NCBI RefSeq assembly: GCF_007004765.1
Contig: NZ_VIKR01000002.1
Location: 744,001-808,000, forward strand
Source of the DNA: Aliikangiella marina
Lineage (GTDB): Bacteria; Pseudomonadota; Gammaproteobacteria; Enterobacterales; Kangiellaceae
Length of the DNA: 64,000 bases
Direction of reading: 5' to 3'
Of this stretch, positions 10,525 through 19,210 are shown in pieces; position 1 is the first letter of the stretch, and each line of letters starts with the position of its first letter. The notes beneath the pieces were generated by a model that saw only the letters and a program-made list of their open reading frames with translations, was not told the DNA's origin and made no database searches. Position numbers and translations under genes: made by a program.

Positions 10525-11160
10525 CTATGTATCTAGTGGTACGTCGTCCCAATCAAGGCTCTTGTCACAAATCCACTCTAAGGCTTTTCGTCTTTCCATG
10601 ATTATACTTAAATTTACTCTGTCGTCTCGATTGTTTTTTAATTGGACATTTCTTGCATACCAATGAGCACGATAAAATTTATCTAGCTCGGTAAAAATCT
10701 TCTCTTTATCCAATAAAGTAAAACTTTTAATAAACTCATCGGCAGTTTCATTTCTCGCAAAATCGGGCAACATTGATGCCAAGGAGTCCTCAACAAATGT
10801 ATTAAATGTTAAATTGTTGTGTTTACCTCCTGCCCACTGTAGCGACCAAATTGCTTCGATCGACCATTCGAGATCAATCCTATCCTGATTTGGCCACTCA
10901 TCAAGACCCAATGTTAAAAGTCTCTTTTCTTTCTTAGTAAGCGCAGTGTATAGTCGATTTCGTTTAAGGTAATCTTCGATAAAATCATTTGGAGCTCCAA
11001 AGTGTAATTGAAGTAATGCAGCTAAAATTACACTTCGTATTGCCACATCTCTGTCACAACGAAATTCTGATATGTTGATATGAGGAAGCCAGTCAATCAC
11101 TTTTATACCAGAACGCTGTAGGTATTTTATATTTTGCTCTTTTATCTTTTGTGGGTCCAT
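10525..11160 (-). CDS. DUF4272 domain-containing protein
   Basis: 211 residues. The order of conserved features fits DUF4272: N-terminal helix with WLPHI, an Arg-containing segment DVAIRSVILAALLQLHFGAP, a TKKEKRLLTLG segment, and the W-S-I-E-A-I-W-S-L-Q-W-A core. Cytosolic, function unknown. In other genomes such genes are scattered and sometimes sit near polymorphic-toxin immunity genes. Here it lies next to two other orphans on the same strand but 304 bases away, so co-transcription is uncertain. Confidence 0.72.
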   Translation of the reverse strand: MDPQKIKEQNIKYLQRSGIKVIDWLPHINISEFRCDRDVAIRSVILAALLQLHFGAPNDFIEDYLKRNRLYTALTKKEKRLLTLGLDEWPNQDRIDLEWSIEAIWSLQWAGGKHNNLTFNTFVEDSLASMLPDFARNETADEFIKSFTLLDKEKIFTELDKFYRAHWYARNVQLKNNRDDRVNLSIIMERRKALEWICDKSLDWDDVPLDT

Positions 11161-11444
11161 TCTAAGTCCACTTCAATATGTGTAGTAATTATCTAAACCT
11201 ATCAACTATATCACGCAGTCATTCCTTGCGACCGAACAGTTTAAGAATATTTCAGTTGATCAGTGCTCATTTCAAGCAAAGAGAACAGCGAGGACTAGTA
11301 TTTCGATTAGAATTCAAATCAATAATTTTTATCCCTCTATTCCACCGCTTATCACAATTCTCTGTAGAACAATCACTTACAGCTAGTGGAGGGGCACCTC
11401 TTTGTAGACAATAGCCTTACTCACTCAGATAACGAGAACACACA

Positions 11445-12692
11445 ATGATTACCAAATTAAGCCAATATTTCTTGCCCGACACCAGCTCATTAAGTGGTCG
11501 TCGCTACGATTTAGATTGGCTGCGAGTACTTGCCTTTGGGTTGCTGATTTTTTACCACGTTGGAATGCTCTATGTCGAAAATTGGGGGTTTCATGTTAAA
11601 AGCCAATATTTGAGCATTTCCTTAGAAGGCGTCATGTTGCTGGTAAATCCCTGGCGAATGCTAATTCTTTGGTTTATCTCTGGAGTAGCGATTCGTTTCA
11701 TACTCGCCAAAGTGAGTTTAGGTCGTTTTGTCGTCATGCGTTCATACCGGCTATTACTACCGCTGTTGTTTGGTGTTTTAGTAGTTGTTCCACCGCAGTT
11801 ATATTACGAAATGACCGCCAACGGCGATTTGGCGATGAACTACTGGCAGTTTTATCAAGCATTTTTCGACCTCGATAATCCGATTTTCGAAAAATATCAA
11901 GCTGGCATCTGGCCTCATATTGATGTGAATCACTTATGGTACTTGCGCGAACTATGGGTATTTTCGTTATATCTGATTGTCCTGTTACCACTATTAAATG
12001 CTAATTGGTTCGAAAGTTTGATCGATCGGTTCGAAAAAATATCCGGGATTTTTCAAATCGCAATTGCTTTAATTCCCGTCGCTTTAATTCAGTTTTTACT
12101 CGATGGTGACAGAGAAATTTTTGGTTTTTTGTTTGTTGTCTATGGTTATATTTTTGCGGGGCGAACCCTACTGTGGCAAAAACTTGCTCAAAACGCGACT
12201 CGATTATTGTTCATAGCAATCGTGACTTACTTATTGTTCGTGAGTTTTTATTACTTAGTTTGGTTAAAAACGGGAAGAGAATCGTCTAGCGGTTTACTTA
12301 TATTCGGTTACCTGATTTATAGCTTTGACCGGTTGATTTGGTTGTTAGCCATTTTAGGGTTAAGTTATCGTTTTTTATCTCACAACAGTGAAAAGCTCAC
12401 CTATTTGAGCGAAGCGGTTTATCCTTATTATATTCTGCATCAGACTTTTATCATTGTTTTAGGGTATGAACTGACTCAGTTAAATCTGGGCGGTACTATT
12501 GAATCTATTTTAGTACTCGTGCTCACGTTTGCGCTTTGTGGTTTAAGTTATGAAATCATTCGCCGAATAGAGTTTCTAAGGCCACTTTTTGGTTTAAAGT
12601 TACAAAAAGAATATCAGGTTGTCTGGCGCTATGCCGGTGGAACTGTGGCTGCTTTGTTGGTATTAGCAACCGGTTTGGAAATTTTAATATAG
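11445..12692 (+). CDS. Membrane acyltransferase, acyltransferase-3 family (MdoC-like)
   Basis: 415 residues, about ten hydrophobic segments, integral inner-membrane protein. The N-terminal RRYDLDWLRVLAFGLLIFYHVGM with catalytic-type His after LRV, and the C-terminal SEAVYPYYILHQTFII, are hallmarks of the acyltransferase-3/OpgC group that O-acylates extracytoplasmic glycans. Acceptor unknown. Followed immediately by a rho-independent terminator whose stem starts in the stop codon, so it is the end of its transcript; it appears monocistronic. Confidence 0.88.
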   Translation: MITKLSQYFLPDTSSLSGRRYDLDWLRVLAFGLLIFYHVGMLYVENWGFHVKSQYLSISLEGVMLLVNPWRMLILWFISGVAIRFILAKVSLGRFVVMRSYRLLLPLLFGVLVVVPPQLYYEMTANGDLAMNYWQFYQAFFDLDNPIFEKYQAGIWPHIDVNHLWYLRELWVFSLYLIVLLPLLNANWFESLIDRFEKISGIFQIAIALIPVALIQFLLDGDREIFGFLFVVYGYIFAGRTLLWQKLAQNATRLLFIAIVTYLLFVSFYYLVWLKTGRESSSGLLIFGYLIYSFDRLIWLLAILGLSYRFLSHNSEKLTYLSEAVYPYYILHQTFIIVLGYELTQLNLGGTIESILVLVLTFALCGLSYEIIRRIEFLRPLFGLKLQKEYQVVWRYAGGTVAALLVLATGLEILI

Positions 12693-12720
12693 GGAGGATG
12701 TTCTCCCTTTTTTATTTTTT
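12692..12720 (+). terminator. Rho-independent terminator of the acyltransferase gene
   Basis: GGGAG stem, six-base loop, CTCCC, then a long T-rich run (TTTTTTATTTTTTT). The first stem base is the last base of the stop codon. Confidence 0.85.
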
Positions 12721-12767
12721 TGGGAAAAGTCGAGTGTGTCGATTGAGAGTAGAGCCGTTTTGTCGCT

Positions 12768-12848
12768 GAGAAAAATATTCCAGAGAAAATACTCCAGACC
12801 AGAAATATTCCAATATTCCAGACAGTCACGATATCCAGAATATCTCAC
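12768..12848. repeat. Degenerate ATATTCCAGA-type repeats
   Basis: Several close variants of TATTCCAGA/TACTCCAGA/TATCCAGA recur at irregular 10-20 base spacing in the gap after the acyltransferase gene. No coding frame is associated. Confidence 0.5.
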
Positions 12849-12933
12849 AATTTCAATAGCATTGTTCCTACATGCTTAAGAGTCCGTCAGAGATTCGCCA
12901 AATTGTCAGTAAGCAAATGACGAAAAGGTGACT

Positions 12934-12975
12934 GTCTGAATTTAAGCGTCTGAATTAAAGCGGTCAGAATTTAAG
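12934..12975. repeat. 14-bp tandem repeat, three copies
   Basis: GTCTGAATTTAAGC, GTCTGAATTAAAGC and GGTCAGAATTTAAG follow one another without gaps. With the preceding degenerate repeats this fills most of the 358-base gap between convergent genes. Confidence 0.75.
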
Positions 12976-13006
12976 AGACATTATTTAAGTTGGCTTTCGA
13001 AAATCA

Positions 13007-13029
13007 AACGGCGCGTTGATTGCGCCGTT
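13007..13029 (-). terminator. Terminator hairpin of the minus-strand lipoprotein gene
   Basis: Perfect eight-base stem AACGGCGC with a seven-base loop; on the minus strand it is followed by TTTGATTTT. It lies 21 bases past the stop codon of the lipoprotein gene. Confidence 0.65.
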
Positions 13030-13050
13030 AAAAGCTCCTAGTCGACCGTA

Positions 13051-13839
13051 TTAAATTTTCATAGAGCGAGTTGTTTGTTCATTTTGTTGCTTTAAGATCG
13101 TCTTAAAGTTTCCATTAATCCACTCAGCTTCTGCTTGCCAATAATCGATACGCCTTTTGCCGTTGACAATAGCGTTAGCTGCTAAAGTTAGCATTACTGC
13201 TTGCAGCTTTTGCGATTGGTAAGATTCAATCGGTACGCCCGCCCAGTCAATAATGGTGTCTAGCGGTGTTCCTTGAAAATCCTCTCGATATGGCTCGTAA
13301 AACAGTCGATCTTTTGTTGTGAATTTACGGGTGATTTTAGGATTATACTTGTCGATAACCGTGATACTAGTTCGCAGTCGATAAACAACCGCGAAGAGAG
13401 TGGCGCCTTGTCGATTGGCTGTATCAATACTGGTTAGTAAATACTTATCATAGTCAACAACGCCGTGTTGTTTGAGGATTTTTTGTAAATAAGCGGTGGC
13501 GTGCTTCATACGCCGAAACTGTTCGTTGGTATCACCATCGACATTGATATCTTTAATTCTTTTTCCATAGGCCGCTTCGTAAGTATCATCTAAAGTAATA
13601 CTTGCTTGTGCCTCAATCATGCCCTGATTAATTTTATGTAAGCCGGTACTAGCATAGTAGGGCAATGAGGCAACACCTTCTAATAATCCCGCAGCAATTT
13701 GAACGGGTGATAAAACTAAATGTGCGACACCACGAAAAAATCCACCAAGGCCATGTGACGCATTCGGGCCGCTTGGATTACTCGCGCAGCCAAGCAATAG
13801 ACTTAAACTCAAGCCAGTTGCCATCGTTAATTTTTTCAT
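13051..13839 (-). CDS. Hypothetical lipoprotein
   Basis: 262 residues. MKKLTMATGLSLSLLLGC is a clear lipoprotein signal with the lipobox ending LLLGC and a following Ala-Ser, which fits outer-membrane sorting. The mature part has a Gly-rich hydrophobic stretch (FFRGVAHLVLSPVQIAAGLLEGVASLP) then a soluble domain rich in basic and aromatic residues. Family not recognised. ATG 13839 is chosen over a start 19 codons upstream because AGGAGAAAGC stands directly before it. Single-gene unit with its own terminator. Confidence 0.78.
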   Translation of the reverse strand: MKKLTMATGLSLSLLLGCASNPSGPNASHGLGGFFRGVAHLVLSPVQIAAGLLEGVASLPYYASTGLHKINQGMIEAQASITLDDTYEAAYGKRIKDINVDGDTNEQFRRMKHATAYLQKILKQHGVVDYDKYLLTSIDTANRQGATLFAVVYRLRTSITVIDKYNPKITRKFTTKDRLFYEPYREDFQGTPLDTIIDWAGVPIESYQSQKLQAVMLTLAANAIVNGKRRIDYWQAEAEWINGNFKTILKQQNEQTTRSMKI

Positions 13840-14345
13840 TGCTTTCTCCTTGTAAACGATATTTTGAATGAATTGTTTAACGCTTGCGATTAGCAAGATG
13901 GAGTGAGCTTAATAATGACGCAATAGACCGTAAAAAAGTCTCGATTAACAATACCGCCGGTTGTTTAAAACGAGCCGTTTAAAATAGAAGAACTTTTATG
14001 TTTTTATGTTGTCGATGATTTGAGTGTTGATTGGATTATTGGATGTTGACTGAGTATTGGATGTTGACTGAGTATTAATTGTGTGTCTTGTTTTCAGAGT
14101 TACTCGCAAAGGTTAACACTTAGTTTAATAACAATAATATTTATAAGATTCGGTAAACTTAAATCTGCCAAGTAATTAGTCAGCGAATAGTTAAAAGCAA
14201 ATAGTCAAAACTGATTAGTTGAGAGCAATATTTGAAAACTAGCTAGCAGAAGCTAGCTAGTCAAAGCCGAAGCCTCAAGCGTAAAGTCTCAACGCTAAGG
14301 ATGAGTCGTGAAGCAGATAACCTTAAACCTCAATTCTGCTAATGC
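13840..14345. other. Long AT-rich intergenic gap
   Basis: About 500 bases between two minus-strand genes with no convincing gene. It holds an 18-bp direct repeat (14037-14072) and an inverted repeat ACTAGCT/AGCTAGT (14238-14244 and 14255-14261), plus many AGTCAAA-like words. It must contain the promoter of the lipoprotein gene at its left end. Confidence 0.55.
14037..14072. repeat. 18-bp tandem duplication
   Basis: TATTGGATGTTGACTGAG occurs twice in perfect tandem, followed by a third TATT. Confidence 0.8.
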
Positions 14346-14834
14346 TCATAAACTCGCAATACATTCTATTTCAACTCGTGAATCTAGCGCCAGACCGCTC
14401 GCAGCTAGAGCGCTTCGTGCGGGTTTGTGATGCTTAAAATAGGTGACATAAACTTCATTCATTTTCGCCCACTCTTTTATATCCGCGAGAAACACTGTGC
14501 ATTTGACTAGATGATCCATAGTCGCGCCATGGCGTTCGAGAACTGCTTTAATATTATCCATCGTTTGCCGGGTTTCTGGTTGAATGCCGCCTTTAACTAA
14601 GCCTTGTTTACCGGGTACAGTGCCAATTTTACCGGATAAAAATAAAAGATCACCAACGCGGACTGCTTCAGAAAAGGGCAGATTACGTTGTTCCGCGCCA
14701 GGTGCATTGAAGTATTCCACCGGAACTTGGCGTTCTGCAGAAGGCGCAGGTTTATTGTCCGATGCAAAGGAATAGCTTGCGATAAATAGTGTGATAAAAA
14801 ATAAAGCTGTCGGTGCTAGGCGATTGATTGACAT
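14346..14834 (-). CDS. Exported RidA/YjgF-family protein
   Basis: 162 residues. RidA proteins hydrolyse reactive imines/enamines; here the usual domain is preceded by a signal peptide (LAPTALFFITLFIASYSFA, cleavage near residue 25), so it should act in the periplasm rather than in the cytosol. Key residues are kept: the Arg of PARSALA and the Glu of VEIECIA, matching the RidA active-site Arg and Glu. ATG 14834 has GGAGAG upstream and is preferred over an ATG 12 codons earlier. Exported RidA-like proteins are known in several proteobacteria but their substrates are not. Confidence 0.85.
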   Translation of the reverse strand: MSINRLAPTALFFITLFIASYSFASDNKPAPSAERQVPVEYFNAPGAEQRNLPFSEAVRVGDLLFLSGKIGTVPGKQGLVKGGIQPETRQTMDNIKAVLERHGATMDHLVKCTVFLADIKEWAKMNEVYVTYFKHHKPARSALAASGLALDSRVEIECIASL

Positions 14835-14949
14835 GATGACTCTCCATGGTTTTTCTTGGATAATACCCATGAAATATCCACGGATGCAAAGTTTTACTCA
14901 TCAAAGGTTGAGTCTTAGTTGAGCTCGACAATCAACCAGATCCTCGAAA

Positions 14950-14962
14950 TACATACGTATTC
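14950..14962. promoter_or_regulatory. Imperfect palindrome resembling the sthA upstream site
   Basis: TACATACGTATTC-type sequence about 90 bases before the aldo/keto reductase start; shares the core ACATACGTAT with the perfect palindrome at 7174-7187. Possible operator; weak on its own. Confidence 0.25.
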
Positions 14963-15051
14963 AGAGACAAGCCTTATAAAAGTCGCTTAAGATACCACTC
15001 TACATACAAAGCGGCCGAGTATAAGTCGGTTAAGTTGAGAAGGGTTGGTAA

Positions 15052-15924
15052 ATGAAGTTATCTCCATTAGTAGCCGGAATGTGGCGAATGGTTGATTGGG
15101 AGCTATCAGTTAGCGAGCGGATTAATTTGATTGAGGGGTGCATAGATCTCGGAATCACCAGTTTTGATCATGCGGATATTTATGGTGACTATCAATGTGA
15201 GAGTTTATTTGGCGAAGCACTGGCGAAACGTCCAGGTTTACGAGACCAAATTCAACTCGTTTCAAAATGTGGTATTCGTTTGGTATCTCAAAACCGTCCT
15301 ACGCATCAAATGAAAACTTATGATACAAGTTATCAGCACATCGTCGGTTCGGTTGAAAACTCGTTAAAAGCGTTAAACACCGAACACCTTGATGCAATTC
15401 TTATTCATCGCCCCGACCCATTAATGAATGGCGAAGAAGTTGCGCGAGCTTTTTCAGACTTAGTCGCATCAGGTAAAATATTAACCGCGGGAGTCTCGAA
15501 CTTTTTACCGCATCAGTCTGCGATGCTGCAATCCTTTTGTGACTTTCCGTTAGCAATTAATCAAATCGAGATTTCAGTTTTAAATACTCATTCTTTTTAT
15601 GACGGTTCGTTGGATTATTGCCAGCAACATCAAATGACGCCCATGGCCTGGTCACCATTGGCAGGAGGGCTCCTTTTTAATAGCGATTCCGAACGAGCTT
15701 TAGGCGTTAAAGAGGCATTAACGGTCGTCGGTACAGAGGTGGACGCTACGGTTGATCAAGTTGCCTTTGCTTGGTTATTAAAACATCCTGCGGGAATTAA
15801 GCCAATAATCGGCAGCGGTAATCTACAACGAATAAAAGCCGCGCAACAAGCTTTGCAGCTAGAGTTGACGGATTTGCACTGGTATCAGATATTAAAAGCT
15901 TCTGCGGGAAAAGATGTGGCATAG
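15052..15924 (+). CDS. Aldo/keto reductase, YdhF-like
   Basis: 290 residues, NADPH-dependent aldo/keto reductase close to E. coli YdhF in length and sequence. The catalytic tetrad is visible: Asp and Tyr in DHADIYGDYQCE, Lys in VSKCG, His in ILIHRPDPLM. The C-terminal PIIGSGN region binds the cofactor phosphate. Substrate unknown. AAGGG about eight bases upstream supports the ATG. Ends 31 bases from a convergent small membrane-protein gene. A palindrome-like element shared with sthA lies upstream. Confidence 0.9.
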   Translation: MKLSPLVAGMWRMVDWELSVSERINLIEGCIDLGITSFDHADIYGDYQCESLFGEALAKRPGLRDQIQLVSKCGIRLVSQNRPTHQMKTYDTSYQHIVGSVENSLKALNTEHLDAILIHRPDPLMNGEEVARAFSDLVASGKILTAGVSNFLPHQSAMLQSFCDFPLAINQIEISVLNTHSFYDGSLDYCQQHQMTPMAWSPLAGGLLFNSDSERALGVKEALTVVGTEVDATVDQVAFAWLLKHPAGIKPIIGSGNLQRIKAAQQALQLELTDLHWYQILKASAGKDVA

Positions 15925-15955
15925 GTTCGCAATGGACCGAAGCGTAGCTTAGTGG

Positions 15956-16141
15956 CTAATCAGGTTTACGTTTCTTTTGTCGACTTTCGAGCTGTTTTCT
16001 AAATTTCTTTTTCTCGTTAGCTTCAATTTGTTTACGGATCGCATCGAGTCGGTTTTGGTGGGCTCGCTTTTCAGCCTTAATGCTTTGTATTAAGGCGAAT
16101 GCGGCAAAGACCAGGGCGATAAATGTAAGCGCGTAAAACAT
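15956..16141 (-). CDS. Small basic membrane protein
   Basis: 61 residues: one N-terminal hydrophobic helix (FYALTFIALVFAAFALIQSI) followed by a strongly basic, probably coiled-coil tail (RKQIEANEKKKFRKQLESRQKKRK). AAGG seven bases before the ATG. Family unknown. The clean signal-anchor plus charged-tail layout and ribosome binding site make it a plausible real small protein. Confidence 0.6.
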   Translation of the reverse strand: MFYALTFIALVFAAFALIQSIKAEKRAHQNRLDAIRKQIEANEKKKFRKQLESRQKKRKPD

Positions 16142-16238
16142 GATGACCTTGTGTTATTGTCTAACGAGTTAATCTTGCCGGTTAAAAGTCGATTGATCAA
16201 GCGGCAATCATTTTTGCTTACACTCTAAACGGAGAAAA

Positions 16239-16724
16239 CTAATTTAGGGGTTTTTCTAAAAATATCGCATGACCAAATTGAGGATCGAGTTGGTAGCCTT
16301 CGAATCCAAAACTGAAATAAGCGTTCTTGGCCACTAGGTTACCATCTAACACCTCGAGCGTCAGTTTACAGCAGCCGCGATTACTGGCTATTTGTTCCAC
16401 CTTCTGTAGTAGCTTTTTTGCAATACCTTTGCCTCGATAGTCAACACTGACGACTAAATCATGAATATTCATGATCGGCTTACATTGAAATGTCGAAAAC
16501 TCCTCGAAACAATTGGCCAGTCCCGCGGGATGCCCATCGGCATAGGCTATCACGCTTATTGCATTACCTCGATTTGCGAGCGCATGCGGCAGTTTAGATT
16601 TAACATCTTGGGCGAGAGCCTGTCCACCGCCCATTGGATCTTTGGCGTAATCATCTAACAAATTCACCAAGTCTTTGGCGTGCTGTTCATCTTCATAATC
16701 AATTGAAATACATTGAAGTTGCAT
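16239..16724 (-). CDS. GNAT family N-acetyltransferase
   Basis: 161 residues. Acetyl-CoA binding motif A is visible as VVSVDYRGKGIAKKLLQKVE, with the downstream N-A-Y-x-x-F-G-F motif B (AKNAYFSFGFEGYQ). Acceptor unknown. ATG 16724 is chosen because AAGGAA stands nine bases before it; an upstream in-frame TTG would overlap that site. Monocistronic. Confidence 0.88.
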   Translation of the reverse strand: MQLQCISIDYEDEQHAKDLVNLLDDYAKDPMGGGQALAQDVKSKLPHALANRGNAISVIAYADGHPAGLANCFEEFSTFQCKPIMNIHDLVVSVDYRGKGIAKKLLQKVEQIASNRGCCKLTLEVLDGNLVAKNAYFSFGFEGYQLDPQFGHAIFLEKPLN

Positions 16725-17003
16725 GTGTGAGTTCCTTTGCAATCAAATTTGCTGTAGCAAGCATTGTCTTAGCAATTGGTGTTTTGATTCTGTCTTTATG
16801 ATGAATAATTCTGTTCGCAGAATCAAAACTTTTTAATGTTTATTGATAAATCGTCTAAGCAAGAGTTGATGATTTTTTATTAACCTATTGAATCTAATTG
16901 TTATTTTTCTCGTTTTTTTATCTAGAGCTATTTTTTCTCGTTGCTTGTCAACGAAGCGCGTTTGTTTGCGTTTTAAAGCTTAAACAACCCGAGGAGAAGA
17001 ATA

Positions 17004-18908
17004 ATGTTTAAATTTGATTCGATAATTAAGACCAGCTGTTTATCAGCTTTTTTATTAACGTTAGCCGCTTGTGGCGGGGGCAGCAGTACTGATGGCGGGA
17101 CTGAACCCCCGGTCGCTGAGCAACCAGAGTCAAGTCTGTGTGTTACCGGAGATGCTGAAAACACGAATAGTGATTGCGGTACCTTGTTGTTAGGGATAAC
17201 CGACGCTGACGGAGATTTCCTCAACTACAGTGTAAACGTGAGCGGTATCGAGATGGTGCGCATCGATGGAACCCGAGTTGCAGTTATGCCAACGAGTGAA
17301 ACTGTTAACTTTGTTGACTACATTGAGTTGAGCGAGCTGGTTACCGCGGCAACTGTACCCGCTGGCGTTTATACTTCTGGCACTATTACGGTTGATTATT
17401 CAAACGCGGATATTCAAGTAGAGAAAGACGGTGCTGCACAACCTGCAGACATGATAGATGAAGATGGCAACCCGCTTATCAGTCAAACCTTGGAACTTCA
17501 ATTTGATGAAGATAATCGTTTGATCGTTGCGAGAAATCGCCCCGCTTTGCTGGAAATTGATTTTAACCTTGCTGCATCTCACACTGTTGATTTAACTGCC
17601 GAACCAATCGAAGTGATGACTGAACCCTATTTGATCGCTGAAATTGATCCGGTGGAGAGTAAAGAGTTTCGTGTGAGAGGACCGTTAATTTCGGTTGATG
17701 CAGAAGCGTCAAACTTTCGCATTGCTGTGCGTCCTTTTCATCGTCAAGCGGGGCGATTTGGCGGTGTTAATGTGCAAGTTGATGAAGAGACTAACTTTAC
17801 CATCGGTGATGCTGCTTATGTCGGTGAAGAAGGTTTATTAGCGATGGCCGAGCTTGACCAAGGCACGCCTACGGTAACCTTTGGCCTGTTCGATCGCAAT
17901 GCCGACAGTTTCACCGCGATTGCTGTGCTTGCTGGTTCCGCGGTTCCAGGGGCTGATAAAGACGCAGCTCGCGGAGTAATTGTAGCGCGAGATGGAAATA
18001 CCTTGACGGTTAAAGGAGCTTCTTTGATTCGCCAGGACAATGACGTTACCTTTTCCGATGAAGTCCAAGTTTTGATAGCCGATACCACGAATGTATACAA
18101 ACCTCGCAGACTTGCTGACGAAGTGACCATTGCCGATCTATCAGTCGGTCAAGCGGTAACGGTTTTAGGCGAGATCAGCGAAACTGACAGCGGCGCGATA
18201 ATTGATGCGACAGCTGGTGCCGTGAAAATGCGAATAACCTCGGCTTCCGGGCATGCGGTGGACATGGATGGCGAGTATTTGACAATGGCATTGCAAGCAA
18301 TCCAAGGTCGAAACCCTGAAGTATACAATTTTGCCGGTACTGGAATTGATGAGACATTTGATGCCACGCCTGATGCCTATGAGGTTGCGACGGACAATCT
18401 TATGATGTCTATCGCTGATGCCGGTGACCCGATAAGAGTTACGGGTTTTGTCAGCCCCTTTGGCTCCGCGCCCGCCGACTTTGATGCGGTGACAGTGATT
18501 AACTATGCAGAGTCTCGCAGCCAACTGGTCGCTAACTGGCCAACTGGTGATGACGTGGTCGCCCTTGCTGAATTATCCTCTGAGGGGCTGACACTTAATA
18601 TCGTCAACACGGAGACTGAAGATGGTGTATACAAGTTAATTCAAGGCGGTATCAGAACTGACTTAGCATCGTTTGAGCAAGCTGTGCAGGTTTCTCCCTT
18701 ATTTGAGCGTGGTATTTATACCTTGCGCAGCCCTGGTACAGTTCAAGCGTTTTCTGACTTTGCTGATTTCGCCGCAGAATTACAGCAAAAGCTTGATGAA
18801 GGAATGACAATCGACCTGATGCACGCAACTGGCGGTTTTTCGACCGATAGTGTGACCTTAAGTGCGCTTAAGCTGCACGTCAGATTAGACGAAGCGGCAA
18901 GTGAGTAA
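17004..18908 (+). CDS. DUF4382/DUF5666-type lipoprotein
   Basis: 634 residues. The N terminus ends in a lipobox (LTLAAC) followed by Gly/Ser-rich linker GGGSSTDGG. The first domain (GTLLLGITDADGDFLNYSVNVSGIEMVR) matches DUF4382; later repeats of the type GVIVARDGNTLTVKGAS and DEVQVLIADTTNVY resemble DUF5666 beta-barrel modules. Surface or periplasmic, function unknown. Strongly acidic, typical of marine exported proteins. AGGAG nine bases before the ATG. A CCGG-based hairpin without a good T run follows the stop. Confidence 0.82.
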   Translation: MFKFDSIIKTSCLSAFLLTLAACGGGSSTDGGTEPPVAEQPESSLCVTGDAENTNSDCGTLLLGITDADGDFLNYSVNVSGIEMVRIDGTRVAVMPTSETVNFVDYIELSELVTAATVPAGVYTSGTITVDYSNADIQVEKDGAAQPADMIDEDGNPLISQTLELQFDEDNRLIVARNRPALLEIDFNLAASHTVDLTAEPIEVMTEPYLIAEIDPVESKEFRVRGPLISVDAEASNFRIAVRPFHRQAGRFGGVNVQVDEETNFTIGDAAYVGEEGLLAMAELDQGTPTVTFGLFDRNADSFTAIAVLAGSAVPGADKDAARGVIVARDGNTLTVKGASLIRQDNDVTFSDEVQVLIADTTNVYKPRRLADEVTIADLSVGQAVTVLGEISETDSGAIIDATAGAVKMRITSASGHAVDMDGEYLTMALQAIQGRNPEVYNFAGTGIDETFDATPDAYEVATDNLMMSIADAGDPIRVTGFVSPFGSAPADFDAVTVINYAESRSQLVANWPTGDDVVALAELSSEGLTLNIVNTETEDGVYKLIQGGIRTDLASFEQAVQVSPLFERGIYTLRSPGTVQAFSDFADFAAELQQKLDEGMTIDLMHATGGFSTDSVTLSALKLHVRLDEAASE

Positions 18909-18915
18909 TTGCTAA

Positions 18916-18956
18916 GATATTCAAGCCGGGCTCGATTTTATTGAGGCCGGTTTGAT
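18916..18956 (+). terminator. Possible terminator after the DUF4382-type gene
   Basis: CCGGGCTC and GAGGCCGG pair around an eight-base AT loop with one G-G mismatch; the following T run is broken (TTTGATTATTT), so termination may be weak. Confidence 0.4.
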
Positions 18957-19001
18957 TATTTCCGTTTTTTATATTGTTTTACGATTATAGCAATTCAAAT
19001 T

Positions 19002-19031
19002 TTGATAGGCCTGACCTTGATAGACCTGACT
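19002..19031. repeat. 15-bp tandem duplication
   Basis: TTGATAGGCCTGACC is followed directly by TTGATAGACCTGACT, upstream of the sigma factor operon. Confidence 0.75.
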
Positions 19032-19210
19032 TTGAATATTAACTTTCTGATAGAGCCGCTTCAGTTCCACCTACGATGATATGCCTTTGACTATCAATAT
19101 TTAAAAATTATTTGTCAACCCAATCTCATCTCGCTCGTTAAAATGAAATACTGAGTAGAAAAGCGCCGTTGCACCCCTGCGTCGCAATGTTGTATCCTCG
19201 AGAGCATCTT

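Noticed and set aside
11178-11414. 78-residue plus-strand frame before the acyltransferase gene
   Set aside because: No ribosome binding site, no homology, low-complexity Ser/Arg/Leu content; lies in a promoter region.
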